64,000 nt of DNA from Lachnospiraceae bacterium (lineage in GTDB: Bacteria > Bacillota > Clostridia > Lachnospirales > Lachnospiraceae), in NCBI GenBank assembly GCA_003507655.1, contig DNUZ01000030.1:123149-187148 (forward strand), written 5' to 3'. This document shows positions 7,476 to 16,201 of the stretch, one piece after another. Every line of letters starts with the position of its first letter. Positions within the stretch are counted from its first letter, which is position 1. A program made the position numbers and the translations under genes. The notes beneath the pieces were generated by a model. It made no database searches. It worked only from the letters and a program-made list of their open reading frames with translations, and was not told where the DNA came from.

Positions 7476-8863
7476 CTGTTTGCTGCTTTGATGGTCATAT
7501 TGTTCAGCCATACGCCTTTTTTTACCAGCACATAGCCGATGATACATTTTACAATTTCCATCATCTGCACTAAGAAATATACAAGGATCACATTCCAGTC
7601 TGTATAATTGATGAGCAAAATAGCTGCCGGAATGTCTACAACCCAGATATAGAAGCTGTCGAATAAAAAGGTAACGATCGTCTTTCCGCCGGAACGCAGA
7701 GTAAAATAGGTTGAATTCATAAATGCGTTCAATGGCATACAGACTGCCAGCACCCGGATGATCCATGCCGCAATATATTTGACATCATCACTGGTATTAT
7801 AGATCTGCGGAAAGAATGGAGATACAATGATCATTAAAATGGCAACACCCAAACAGCTTGCCACAGAAAAGAAGATCAGTTTTCTATCGGTATCCACTGC
7901 TTCTTCCATCTTTCCTGCTCCTAAAAGCTGTCCTAGAATGATTCCGATCGCACTTCCCATTGCGATATAGACAATACTGAACATATTGGATAATGTCGTT
8001 GCGATATTAATCCCTGCAACCACCACCAGTCCCCTCGAGGAATAACAGCGTACCAGCATTGCCATTCCGCCTGCCCATAACGTCTCGTTTAACAGCAGCG
8101 GGGTTCCTTTTTTGATAACTTCCTTTACTAAATCCATCGGCACATGGAAAGAACGGTACACACCGCGTATAAACGGTTTTTCTGCCGTATGACTGTGCGC
8201 CCACGCCATGACAACCGCCACTTCTGCGATTCGTGCGATCACGGTTGCTATCGCTGCTCCGCGTACCCCAAGTTCCGGAAATCCGAATTTTCCAAAGATC
8301 AGACTGTAATCTAACAGCAGATTTGCAAAAAAAGCAACGATTCCTGCTTTCATCGGGACAATCGTTTCTCCGGTCTCACGCAGGGTCCCACTGTATGTTT
8401 GCGTCAGTGCAAACGGGATCAGACATCCCATCATAATATGCAAATATTCCCTTGCATATTCAAATGTCAATGCCGCATCATTCCCCTGTGCATCTCCTTT
8501 TAAAAACATCTGAATTAAATTATCCCCAAATATGCCCAATACCAGAAACCAGATACCAACTAAGACAGCAACCACCATTAATTTCAGACGAAGCGTGTGA
8601 CGTACCCCTTCTTCATCTCCGCTGCCATAGTATTGTGCCGTAAAAATTCCAACTCCTGATACTCCGCCGAAGATACAGAGATTGAATACGGTGATGATCT
8701 GATTGACAATGGCAACTCCTGACATCTGATTTGTTCCAACCTGCCCAACCATAATGTTGTCTAAAAGATTGACAAAGTTCGTAATTCCATTCTGTACCAT
8801 AATTGGTACTGCCACAAGCAGCACCATTTTATAAAATGCTTTATCTCCTATAAATTTTTTCAT
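7472..8863 (-). CDS. MATE family efflux transporter
   Basis: A 463-aa, 12-helix multidrug/toxic compound exporter of the MATE family (DinF/NorM-like), which uses a Na+ or H+ gradient. Typical segments: PIMVQNGITNFVNLLDNIMVGQVG in helix 1-2, MSGVAIVNQI, GIFTAQYYGSG and, in the second half, NETLWAGGMAMLV and QLLGAGKMEEA. I choose the ATG at 8863 because AAAGGG lies 8 nt upstream; a longer GTG reading from 8932 would run through the inverted-repeat operator. It is convergent with apbE. The substrate cannot be told from sequence. A dyad upstream suggests inducible control. Confidence 0.94.
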   Translation of the reverse strand: MKKFIGDKAFYKMVLLVAVPIMVQNGITNFVNLLDNIMVGQVGTNQMSGVAIVNQIITVFNLCIFGGVSGVGIFTAQYYGSGDEEGVRHTLRLKLMVVAVLVGIWFLVLGIFGDNLIQMFLKGDAQGNDAALTFEYAREYLHIMMGCLIPFALTQTYSGTLRETGETIVPMKAGIVAFFANLLLDYSLIFGKFGFPELGVRGAAIATVIARIAEVAVVMAWAHSHTAEKPFIRGVYRSFHVPMDLVKEVIKKGTPLLLNETLWAGGMAMLVRCYSSRGLVVVAGINIATTLSNMFSIVYIAMGSAIGIILGQLLGAGKMEEAVDTDRKLIFFSVASCLGVAILMIIVSPFFPQIYNTSDDVKYIAAWIIRVLAVCMPLNAFMNSTYFTLRSGGKTIVTFLFDSFYIWVVDIPAAILLINYTDWNVILVYFLVQMMEIVKCIIGYVLVKKGVWLNNMTIKAANS

Positions 8864-8895
8864 TTCTAATCCCTTTCTTGTGCGTATATACAAAA

Positions 8896-8942
8896 ACACT
8901 GTAGTGAAGCTGTTTACAATGTAAAGAATCACACTACAGTGT
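8896..8942. promoter_or_regulatory. inverted repeat upstream of the MATE gene, probable operator
   Basis: Perfect 11-bp arms ACACTGTAGTG (8896-8906) and CACTACAGTGT (8932-8942) are separated by 25 bp. Each arm is itself nearly palindromic (CACT-N2-AGTG), and the spacer contains another dyad, TTTACAATGTAAA. It lies between rnfB and the MATE start, over the expected promoter. A dimeric repressor or activator (TetR, MarR or MerR type) is likely; no regulator gene is adjacent. Confidence 0.65.
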
Positions 8943-8966
8943 CATTTATAAGAGATTTTGTTTTTC

Positions 8967-9764
8967 TTAAAGAATTACATGTTTCGGACACTTTGTAGCA
9001 CATTCGCCACACTCTACACAGAGATCTTTGTTGATATGTGCAACGTTATCTTCTACATGAATCGCATCGTGTTCACAGGTCTTCTCACACAGGCGGCAGG
9101 CAATACAGCCTTCTGCACATGCGTCCATAACCTTCTTTCCTTTATCGTGAGAACTACACTGAACAAAGTGTTTACCCTCATAAGGAACGAATTCGATCAA
9201 TTCTTTCGGACAGGCAGCGATACATTTACCACATGCTTTACATAATTCTTTATCGACAACGGCAATTCCGTCAATGATCTGAATTGCACCAAACGGACAT
9301 GCCTTTACACAACTTCCAAATCCCAGACAGCCATAATTACATGACTTAGGACCGCCATTTGGAACATATGCCATTGCCGCACAATCCTCTACTCCTGTAT
9401 ATACATAATCTTTCCTTGCTTTTTCACAGTTGCCTGCACATTTGACAAAGGCAACCTGCCGGGCGCTTTCAGATGCTTCCACGCCCATAATTTTTCCGAC
9501 TTTTTCTGCGACGGGGCTGCCTCCGACCGGACACTGTCCGACAGGAGCTTCTCCTTTCACAATTGCAGCCGCAAGACCGGAACATCCTGCATAACCGCAT
9601 CCACCGCAGTTATTTCCCGGAAGAACCTCTAAAATCGCTTCTTCACGCTCATCTACTTCTACTTTAAATTTTTCTCCGAAAATTCCAAGAATGAAACCGA
9701 TCAGAATACCGGTTCCACCTACAGCAAGACCGGAGATAATAATTGCACTTACACTCATATTCAT
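8967..9764 (-). CDS. rnfB: Rnf complex subunit B, ferredoxin-type iron-sulfur protein
   Basis: RnfB is the entry point for electrons from reduced ferredoxin into the Rnf pump. The 265-aa protein has an N-terminal membrane helix (about residues 5-27), the cluster-binding domain with GNNCGGCGYAGC, a CxxxxCxxC-type region around CAGNCEKARKDY, and four Cys-rich 4Fe-4S motifs of the C-x2-C-x2-C-x3-CP kind (GSCVKACPFGA, CKACGKCIAACPKEL, CIACRLCEKTC, CVECGECATKCP). Last gene of rnfCDGEAB, 6 nt after rnfA. It is larger than the roughly 190-aa gamma-proteobacterial form because of the extra clusters, as usual for Clostridia. Confidence 0.97.
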   Translation of the reverse strand: MNMSVSAIIISGLAVGGTGILIGFILGIFGEKFKVEVDEREEAILEVLPGNNCGGCGYAGCSGLAAAIVKGEAPVGQCPVGGSPVAEKVGKIMGVEASESARQVAFVKCAGNCEKARKDYVYTGVEDCAAMAYVPNGGPKSCNYGCLGFGSCVKACPFGAIQIIDGIAVVDKELCKACGKCIAACPKELIEFVPYEGKHFVQCSSHDKGKKVMDACAEGCIACRLCEKTCEHDAIHVEDNVAHINKDLCVECGECATKCPKHVIL

Positions 9765-9770
9765 TCCCTC

Positions 9771-10346
9771 CTAAATCATGCCTGAGAAGCCCATAAAGGC
9801 GATAGACATCAATGCTGCTGTGATCAGGACAATCGCAGTTCCCTGAAAACGTTTCGGAATATCGTTATATTCAATTTTCTCGCGAATTCCAGCCATAATA
9901 ACGATCGCAATGAAGAATCCTATGGATGTCGCCAATCCGTTTACTACGCCCTGTAAAATGGTATAGGACTTGGTAACGTTATTTAATGCTACTCCTAATA
10001 CAGCACAGTTGGTTGTGATCAGGGGCAGATAAACACCAAGTGCCTGATACAACGATGGAATGGATTTTTTCAAAAACATCTCTACTAACTGCACTAATGC
10101 CGCAATGACCAAAATAAATACAATGGTCTGCAAATACTGTACATTGAGCGGTGTCAGGATATATTTGTAAATAAGACCCGTAACAAAAGAGGACAGGGTA
10201 ATAACAAAGATTACCGCTCCGCCCATTCCGGCAGCTGTCTCTGTTTTTTTAGATACACCCAGGAATGCACAGATTCCTAAGAACTGGCTGAGTACGACAT
10301 TGTTGACAATGGCAGCACCCACTGCAATAATTAATAATTCTTTCAT
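9771..10346 (-). CDS. rnfA: Rnf complex subunit A, membrane protein
   Basis: A 191-aa protein with six membrane helices, homologous to NqrE. RnfA and RnfE form an inverted pair at the membrane centre; each contributes cysteines to an intramembrane 2Fe-2S cluster. The two segments are visible: NNVVLSQFLGICAFLGV in the first half and TNCAVLGVALN in the second. It starts the base after the rnfE stop and is followed by rnfB after 6 nt, so translation is tightly coupled. Confidence 0.97.
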   Translation of the reverse strand: MKELLIIAVGAAIVNNVVLSQFLGICAFLGVSKKTETAAGMGGAVIFVITLSSFVTGLIYKYILTPLNVQYLQTIVFILVIAALVQLVEMFLKKSIPSLYQALGVYLPLITTNCAVLGVALNNVTKSYTILQGVVNGLATSIGFFIAIVIMAGIREKIEYNDIPKRFQGTAIVLITAALMSIAFMGFSGMI

Positions 10347-11036
10347 TTATCTGCCCTCCTCTTTTCCGGTCTCTGCTGCTTCTTCCGGTAATTTTCCGGT
10401 GCACATAGACAGATGATCACAGCCGGCACAATCTCCGGTAATACAACCGCTTGGAGCAGCTAAAGGTTTTCCCTTTTTCTCCATTGCTTCACGAACACAG
10501 TTCATACCGGCAACTAAAAATGCCAGAACTAAGAATGCTCCAGGAGCCATGATGAAAATTGTGATTCCAAGTGTTGCACCCAAAATCTGACGGATAAAAC
10601 CGATACATACCAGACCGATCGTAAAACCAAGACCCATTCCAAGTCCGTCAAATGCAGATGGAATGACCGGATTTTTGGATGCATAGCTCTCTGCCCTTCC
10701 AAGGATGATACAGTTTACAACGATCAGTGGAATATACACTCCTAAGGATTCCGATAAGGAAGGTGTATAAGCCTGCATAATAAACTGCACGACAGTAACA
10801 AGGGATGCTACAATTACAATGTAAGCCGGCATACGAACGCCATTTGGAATGACCTTACGAAATGCGGAGATCAACAGGTTTGACATTACTAAAACCACAG
10901 TTGTTGAAAGTCCCATTCCAAGTCCGTTGATGGCAGAAGATGTAACTGCCAATGTCGGACACATACCTAACATCAGTACGAAGGTCGGATTTTCTTTGAT
11001 AATACCATTGTATAATCTTTCAACATTTCTGTTCAT
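10347..11036 (-). CDS. rnfE: Rnf complex subunit E with cysteine-rich C-terminal tail
   Basis: A 229-aa six-helix membrane protein homologous to NqrD, partner of RnfA. The cluster cysteines lie in MLGMCPTLAV and VNCIILGRAE, and ENPTFVLMLGMC near the N-terminus is characteristic. The last ~30 residues form a hydrophilic tail with four cysteines, GCITGDCAGCDHLSMC, beyond the conserved fold. This tail could hold a metal or cluster; it is not part of the classical subunit. The gene starts 2 nt after rnfG ends. Confidence 0.96.
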   Translation of the reverse strand: MNRNVERLYNGIIKENPTFVLMLGMCPTLAVTSSAINGLGMGLSTTVVLVMSNLLISAFRKVIPNGVRMPAYIVIVASLVTVVQFIMQAYTPSLSESLGVYIPLIVVNCIILGRAESYASKNPVIPSAFDGLGMGLGFTIGLVCIGFIRQILGATLGITIFIMAPGAFLVLAFLVAGMNCVREAMEKKGKPLAAPSGCITGDCAGCDHLSMCTGKLPEEAAETGKEEGR

Positions 11037-11038
11037 GC

Positions 11039-11650
11039 TTAATTACCTCCCTGTAAGACCGTCTGAAAATATACCAGTGAAGCATTGACTGCATTGGTTA
11101 CGGCTCTTGATGAAATGGTTGCGCCTGTTACGGCTTCGATCTCATTGTCCGCAGATGGTGCTGTCTTTACAACGGTATATGACGATTCTGATTTATTTTC
11201 AAACTGAGAGTAAAATGCTTTTTCCTGTACTAACATACCAAGTCCCGGTGTCTCACTGATGGATGTAATGGAATATCCGTTCAATGTGCCATCGTTGCGG
11301 ATTCCGACAGAAAGTGTGATATCTGACTGGCTTCCTTCATGGGATGTTACGGAAATTACATATCCAAGCACTTCACCTGATTTATCTAATGCTGTGTTTA
11401 CAGATAAGATCTCATCATTGGCATAATCGCTCTTAGCGATGATATCCTCTGCTTTTTTTGCATCAAAATCCTTATATTCTTCAAAGGAATCAGCATCCTT
11501 AAATACATTCCGGTAGGACTCCTGTTCTGCTTCATAATTTACTTTTGCAATAGGACCCTTTGTGATTTCATTGACCACACCGAGGATCAGGCCTAAAACA
11601 AGGGTAAAGGCAGTTAAGATCATTGCATCTTTGACAATCTTTTTATTCAT
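11039..11650 (-). CDS. rnfG: Rnf complex subunit G, FMN-binding
   Basis: RnfG carries a covalent FMN facing the outside. The 203-aa protein has one N-terminal membrane helix (about residues 8-28) and an FMN-binding domain ending in EAVTGATISSRAVTNAV, where the Thr of TGAT is the flavinylation site used by ApbE. GYSITSISETPGLG is the other conserved block. It overlaps the end of rnfD by 8 nt. Confidence 0.97.
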   Translation of the reverse strand: MNKKIVKDAMILTAFTLVLGLILGVVNEITKGPIAKVNYEAEQESYRNVFKDADSFEEYKDFDAKKAEDIIAKSDYANDEILSVNTALDKSGEVLGYVISVTSHEGSQSDITLSVGIRNDGTLNGYSITSISETPGLGMLVQEKAFYSQFENKSESSYTVVKTAPSADNEIEAVTGATISSRAVTNAVNASLVYFQTVLQGGN

Positions 11651-12584
11651 GCTTCTTTCCCTCCTTTTTCACGCCAAACGCTTTCGGGATCGTATGCTTT
11701 TCAATGATCGGCACTAAGAGGTTGCCTAAGATGATTGCAAACGATACACCTTCTGCATTTGCACCGAACAGGCGGAATAATCCGGTCAGGATACCCAACA
11801 GGATACCATAGATGATCTTTCCGCTTGGTGTGATCGGTGATGTGACATAATCGGTTGCCATGAAAAATGCTCCAAGCATCAGACCGCCTCCGCAAAGCTG
11901 TGCGGCAATATAGTTCACATCAAATCCTTTTCCACTAAAGATCAGTAAAAATACAACAAAGGTGATCAGATAACTTCCCGGGATGCGAAGGTCAATGACA
12001 CCCATCAGGATCAGGAAAACAGCTCCAATCAAAAGTGCAATGACGGAGGTCTCTCCGATCGTTCCTGCGGTTGTTCCAAGGAACATCTTCATAGTATCTA
12101 CGCTCTCGCCGTTTCTCATCAGGGCTAACGGAGTTGCTCCGGTAACACCGTCATAGGTAAAACTTGTCATGGTGCTTGCAAAAGATACAAGCAGGAAACA
12201 ACGTGCTCCAAGTGCCGGGTTCATAAAGTTCTGACCCAGTCCTCCGAATAACATCTTGACAATGACGATTGCGAACACGCTTCCAAGTACTGCCTGCCAG
12301 ATTGGAAGGGTATATGGAAGGTTCAATGCTAATAATAATCCGGTTAACACGGCACTGAAGTCTGTTATCGTACTCTTTTTATGTACAATCTTTTCAAAAA
12401 TCCATTCTGATGCCACACAGGTTGCGATACAGACTGCAATCAATAACAAAGCCCGCAGCCCGAAGTTGTACACACCAAAGATACTTGCCGGCAGTAATGC
12501 GATAATGACATAGAGCATGATTTTTGCCGAGGTATCTTTCGCACGGATGTGCGGCGAAGATGATATATTATATAACTCACTCAC
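11643..12584 (-). CDS. rnfD: Rnf complex subunit D, membrane protein with covalent FMN
   Basis: A 313-aa NqrB-like membrane subunit thought to form part of the ion path. SPHIRAKDTSAKIML at the N-terminus, FGGLGQNFMNPALGAR, GVTGATPLALMR (flavinylation Thr in TGAT) and MATDYVTSPITPSGKIIYG are all family blocks. It lies 16 nt after rnfC and overlaps rnfG by 8 nt. It should receive FMN from the ApbE encoded at 6480-7475. Confidence 0.97.
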   Translation of the reverse strand: MSELYNISSSPHIRAKDTSAKIMLYVIIALLPASIFGVYNFGLRALLLIAVCIATCVASEWIFEKIVHKKSTITDFSAVLTGLLLALNLPYTLPIWQAVLGSVFAIVIVKMLFGGLGQNFMNPALGARCFLLVSFASTMTSFTYDGVTGATPLALMRNGESVDTMKMFLGTTAGTIGETSVIALLIGAVFLILMGVIDLRIPGSYLITFVVFLLIFSGKGFDVNYIAAQLCGGGLMLGAFFMATDYVTSPITPSGKIIYGILLGILTGLFRLFGANAEGVSFAIILGNLLVPIIEKHTIPKAFGVKKEGKKHE

Positions 12585-12600
12585 AGTTCTACACCTCTTT

Positions 12601-13923
12601 CTATTGTTTCTTTCTTCTCTCTGCTAAGATCTGTTTTTTCATGGTCTTGATATATTGTGCTAACGGACGTTTTGCAGGACATATATAACTGCAGCTTCCA
12701 CATTCAATACACTCCATACCATTCCATTTTTCAAAACTTTCCGAATCATGGAACTGTGACATTTTTGCAAGTCGAGATGGAACGATCTGCTCCGGACAGA
12801 CAGATACGCAACGTCCACAGTTGATACATGCTGTCACTTCACTTGCTGAAACATCATCTTTTTTAAAGCACAGCAGGGAGGATGACGTCTTTGTTGTCGG
12901 AATCTCCAGACTAAAGACTGCAAATCCCATCATCGGTCCACCGGAGATCATCTTTTCCGGATCTTCCTTAAATCCGCCTGCTTCTTCTAAAATTTCCGCA
13001 TAGCTCATACCGATACAGTATTCAAAATTGCCCGGATTTGCAACAGCGTCACCTGTTACGGTAAAGATTCTGTCCATTACCGGTTTCCCTTCTTTGACTG
13101 CACGGTTGATCGCTACTAAAGTCTCCACGTTATCTACAATACATCCTGCATCAGCCGGAAGCATCTTAGAATTGATTGCACGTCCGGTGGTTGCATAGAT
13201 CAACTGACGCTCACCACCCTGTGGATACTTTGTCTTTAATGGCATTACTTCTATGCGTTCCTCATCCTTTGTCAGCTCTTTCAACTTCTGGATACAATCC
13301 GGTTTGTTGTCTTCCACACCGAGGATTCCCTTCGCATGGTCAAACAGACGCAGGACGATTTTCATACCGCCGATCAGTTCTTCCGGATTCTCTAACATTC
13401 TCCGGTAATCTGCAGTCAGATATGGCTCACACTCTGCACAGTTTGCAATAATAAATTCAATCTTATCAGGCTCCTTTGGTGAGAGCTTTACATGTGTCGG
13501 GAATCCGGCACCTCCCATACCTACTACGCCTGCTTCTTTTACTTTTTCAATAATCTGCTCTTTAGAAAGACTTGCAACATCTTCCACACCATGGAAATCT
13601 GTTTCTTTCATCTCTCCATCATTTTCAATAATGATAGAATTTACCAGATCACCGGTCGCTACATGTCTTGGCTCGATTGCCTTTACCGTACCGGATACGG
13701 ATGCGAAAACCGGTGCAGACACAAATCCGCCTGCTTCTGCAATCTTTTGTCCTCTTAAGACCGTATCACCTACTGCAACAATTGGTGATGCCGGTGCTCC
13801 GATGTGCTGAGACAATGGATAGACCAGAATTTCTTTGGGTTTGATTCTTCGTATCGGCTGATCCTTTGCGAGATCTTTGCCATCGTAGGGATGGACTCCG
13901 CCTTTAAATGTCGAAATACCCAT
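12601..13923 (-). CDS. rnfC: Rnf complex subunit C, NADH-binding iron-sulfur subunit
   Basis: RnfC binds NAD(H) and FMN and links the pump to NAD+. The 440-aa protein begins with the RnfC barrel-sandwich region (FKGGVHPYDGKDLAKDQPI), then the FMN/NADH Rossmann part (GMGGAGFPTHVKL, IIANCAECEPYLTADYR), an SLBB region and two 4Fe-4S motifs (CINCGRCVSVCP and CIECGSCSYICP). The C-terminal extension of proteobacterial RnfC is absent. First gene of the operon, read from an extended -10 promoter at 13995-14022. Confidence 0.97.
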   Translation of the reverse strand: MGISTFKGGVHPYDGKDLAKDQPIRRIKPKEILVYPLSQHIGAPASPIVAVGDTVLRGQKIAEAGGFVSAPVFASVSGTVKAIEPRHVATGDLVNSIIIENDGEMKETDFHGVEDVASLSKEQIIEKVKEAGVVGMGGAGFPTHVKLSPKEPDKIEFIIANCAECEPYLTADYRRMLENPEELIGGMKIVLRLFDHAKGILGVEDNKPDCIQKLKELTKDEERIEVMPLKTKYPQGGERQLIYATTGRAINSKMLPADAGCIVDNVETLVAINRAVKEGKPVMDRIFTVTGDAVANPGNFEYCIGMSYAEILEEAGGFKEDPEKMISGGPMMGFAVFSLEIPTTKTSSSLLCFKKDDVSASEVTACINCGRCVSVCPEQIVPSRLAKMSQFHDSESFEKWNGMECIECGSCSYICPAKRPLAQYIKTMKKQILAERRKKQ

Positions 13924-13994
13924 TTTGTTCCCCTCTTTCCTAAGTTATTTTTTGTGTCGTTGTACTGATCCCCTCTCATACAACTTTCCGCTAT

Positions 13995-14022
13995 ATTATA
14001 CCATATACCCATAATTCTACAA
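13995..14022 (-). promoter_or_regulatory. promoter of the rnf operon
   Basis: TTGTAG (14017-14022), 16-nt spacer, TATAAT (13995-14000) preceded by TGG, i.e. an extended -10. It gives a leader of roughly 65 nt before rnfC. A promoter for the divergent plus-strand gene lies 65 bp away. Confidence 0.75.
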
Positions 14023-14086
14023 CCGTTTTCCCTGCAAAATTCATGTTAATTTTCCTTGCACAGAGAAAAATACACGAAAAAAATAT

Positions 14087-14114
14087 TTGTAAAAGAAACA
14101 GAATATGGTAGAAT
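14087..14114 (+). promoter_or_regulatory. promoter of the yprB-like gene
   Basis: TTGTAA (14087-14092), 16-nt spacer, TAGAAT (14109-14114) on the plus strand. The start point would be near 14121, about 25 nt before the ATG with its AGGAGG. Confidence 0.65.
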
Positions 14115-14146
14115 ATTTCCATGATAAACAGGAGGAAAGAAAAACG

Positions 14147-15247
14147 ATGCAGACCTGGCACAAAGAGTTAAATTTTGACAATACCAATTCCCTTACAAAT
14201 GCTTTATTTGCAGAGGATTCTGTATTTTTTGATATTGAAACCACCGGATTTTCTCCGGTAAATACTTCGCTATATCTGATCGGCTGTGCCAGAAGAAAGG
14301 GAAACCTCATCTGTATCGATCAGTTTTTCGCCGACACACCGGATGAAGAACGTCTGATCCTATCTGCTTTTTTAGAATTGTTAAAACCATACCGGACACT
14401 GATCACTTTTAACGGACTTGGATTCGACATTCCTTATCTGACTGCAAAATGCCAGACCTATGGGATGCCTGCTCCGTTTTTAGAGTTTTCAAATTTGGAT
14501 ATTTTCCGTGCTCTTTCGAAATTCAAAAAGATTTTCAAACTGCCGAATTTAAAGCAAAAGACCGTAGAAAAATTCTTAGGGATCGGCAGGGAGGATCTCT
14601 ATTCCGGCGGCGATCTGATCAACGTCTATCATCAGTATGTTGCCACGCAGGAGGAAGAGGCACGTTATCTTTTACAGATTCACAACTATGAAGATGTCTT
14701 AGGCATGATCGATCTGCTTCCGATCCTCTCCTATCCTCAGATTTTTCAGGGAGCTTTTACGGTAGATTCCATTGTAAAAAATCTCTATGAGGACTATCAG
14801 AGCATTACCAAGAACGAATGTATCATCACATTAAAGAACCAGTATCCGGTGCCAAAACGTATCTCCTATGGATTTGATCAATTTTATCTGACCAGCTATC
14901 AGGATACCACGAAGCTGAGTATCAAAATCTACAGTGGTGAGTTGAAATATTTCTATCCGAATTATAAGGATTACTACTATCTGCCGGAGGAGGATACTGC
15001 TATTCATAAAAGTGTTGCCTTTTATGTAGACAAGAATTACCGGACGAAAGCCAAAGCAGCTACCTGTTACAGCAAAAAGACCGGCTGTTTCCTGCCCCAG
15101 CATCAGGTTGTGGTCTCTCCTTATTTTAAATTAGAATACCATGATAAGATCACTTATTTTGAATTGACGGATGAATTCATTGACAATGAGACGGATGTGA
15201 AAGCCTATGTGATGCATGTGTTATCACTGCTGTTGATGGCAAAGTAA
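14147..15247 (+). CDS. YprB-like ribonuclease H-like (DEDD) domain protein
   Basis: A 366-aa protein whose N-terminal half is the YprB ribonuclease-H-like domain: the exonuclease I motif FFDIETTGF (Asp and Glu acidic pair), LITFNGLGFDIPYL (motif II with Asp), and a C-terminal acid in HNYEDVLGMIDLLP. The fold is that of DEDD 3'-5' exonucleases, but the substrate is not known for this family. Residues beyond ~220 form a less conserved region. I choose the ATG at 14147 (AGGAGG 11 nt upstream) over an upstream frame start at 14105, which would overlap the promoter. Monocistronic, ends at a bidirectional terminator. Confidence 0.85.
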   Translation: MQTWHKELNFDNTNSLTNALFAEDSVFFDIETTGFSPVNTSLYLIGCARRKGNLICIDQFFADTPDEERLILSAFLELLKPYRTLITFNGLGFDIPYLTAKCQTYGMPAPFLEFSNLDIFRALSKFKKIFKLPNLKQKTVEKFLGIGREDLYSGGDLINVYHQYVATQEEEARYLLQIHNYEDVLGMIDLLPILSYPQIFQGAFTVDSIVKNLYEDYQSITKNECIITLKNQYPVPKRISYGFDQFYLTSYQDTTKLSIKIYSGELKYFYPNYKDYYYLPEEDTAIHKSVAFYVDKNYRTKAKAATCYSKKTGCFLPQHQVVVSPYFKLEYHDKITYFELTDEFIDNETDVKAYVMHVLSLLLMAK

Positions 15248-15370
15248 ATCTTCTTAAAATATTTTACACTAAATAACATATAAAATCTTTTTTAAGAAAA
15301 TTTAAGTGAGATAGTTATATAAAACTTAATAATTTAGAAATATTTACTTAGAAATTTGAGAACTTAGAAA

Positions 15371-15406
15371 AAACCTCAGGCTACCATACCAGTGCCTGAG
15401 GTTTTG
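15371..15406. terminator. bidirectional terminator between the yprB-like gene and cheR
   Basis: AAACCTCAGGC and GCCTGAGGTTT form an 11-bp stem with a 12-nt loop, with T-runs on both strands. It serves both convergent genes. The ~120 nt before it is AT-rich without other signals. Confidence 0.85.
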
Positions 15407-15408
15407 TA

Positions 15409-16185
15409 TTACCTCCCTTTTTCAAAGAAAAAGGATTTGTTTCTTCTGAAGTTAAGTTCTTTATAATTGGTAATCTGCTCCGTACTGCCAATGAATAACA
15501 GTCCGTCATTTACCAATGACCGGTTAAACTTCCGGTAAATCTCATCTTTCGCTTCTTCCGTGAAATAAATCACAACATTTCTGCACACGATCAGGTGGCA
15601 GTCAGACGGATACGTATCTTTGAGCAAGTCATGTTCACGAAATTCTACACATTTTTTAATCTGGTCAGAAATCTGATATGAAGAACCTACCTGTTTGAAG
15701 TATTTCTTCTTAAAGTCATCCGGCACAGAAGCAATGCTCTTTTCGTTATAAATGCCAAGTCTTGCTTTATCTAAGACCTGCTTGTCTATGTCTGTTGCTA
15801 TAATATGAATATTTTCTAACGGAAGATGTCTTGACAATGCCATAACCAGTGAATATGGTTCATCGCCTGTGGAACAGGCAGCACTCCAAATCTTCAATCT
15901 CTTTCCAAACTTCTGGATCAGTGCCGGGAACAGTTCTTTTTCTAAAACTGTCCATTGTTCCGGATTCCGGTAAAACTCTGATACATTAATGGTTAAGAAA
16001 TTGATAAATTGTTCGAATTTTTCCTTATCACTTTTGATCAGTCTGACATAGTCATCATAAGAAGTCTTGTTGTTCTTTGTGATCAATGTGTCAATCCGAC
16101 GTCTCATCTGCTTTTCTTTATAAGCATTCAGATCAATCGTTGTCAAATTGTAAACATCTTTTTTAAACTTCTCGTAACCTTCCAT
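15409..16185 (-). CDS. cheR: CheR-type protein-glutamate O-methyltransferase
   Basis: Methylates glutamates of chemoreceptors with S-adenosylmethionine, setting receptor sensitivity. The 258-aa protein has the N-terminal helical CheR domain (YNLTTIDLNAYKEKQMRRRI, TINVSEFYRNPEQW) and the SAM-binding domain: WSAACSTGDEPYSLVM, ATDIDKQVLDKA, CRNVVIYF and LFIGSTEQI. No other che genes adjoin it; it follows the S1-domain gene by 16 nt, so it may be co-transcribed with cmk-ispH-rpsA. Two receptors in this window (40907 and 51772) are possible substrates. Confidence 0.95.
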   Translation of the reverse strand: MEGYEKFKKDVYNLTTIDLNAYKEKQMRRRIDTLITKNNKTSYDDYVRLIKSDKEKFEQFINFLTINVSEFYRNPEQWTVLEKELFPALIQKFGKRLKIWSAACSTGDEPYSLVMALSRHLPLENIHIIATDIDKQVLDKARLGIYNEKSIASVPDDFKKKYFKQVGSSYQISDQIKKCVEFREHDLLKDTYPSDCHLIVCRNVVIYFTEEAKDEIYRKFNRSLVNDGLLFIGSTEQITNYKELNFRRNKSFFFEKGR

Positions 16186-16201
16186 TCACTATCTCCGGAT
16201 T

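Noticed and set aside
8863-8932. N-terminally longer MATE protein from a GTG at 8932
   Set aside because: It would translate through the operator dyad and lacks an RBS; the ATG at 8863 has AAAGGG.
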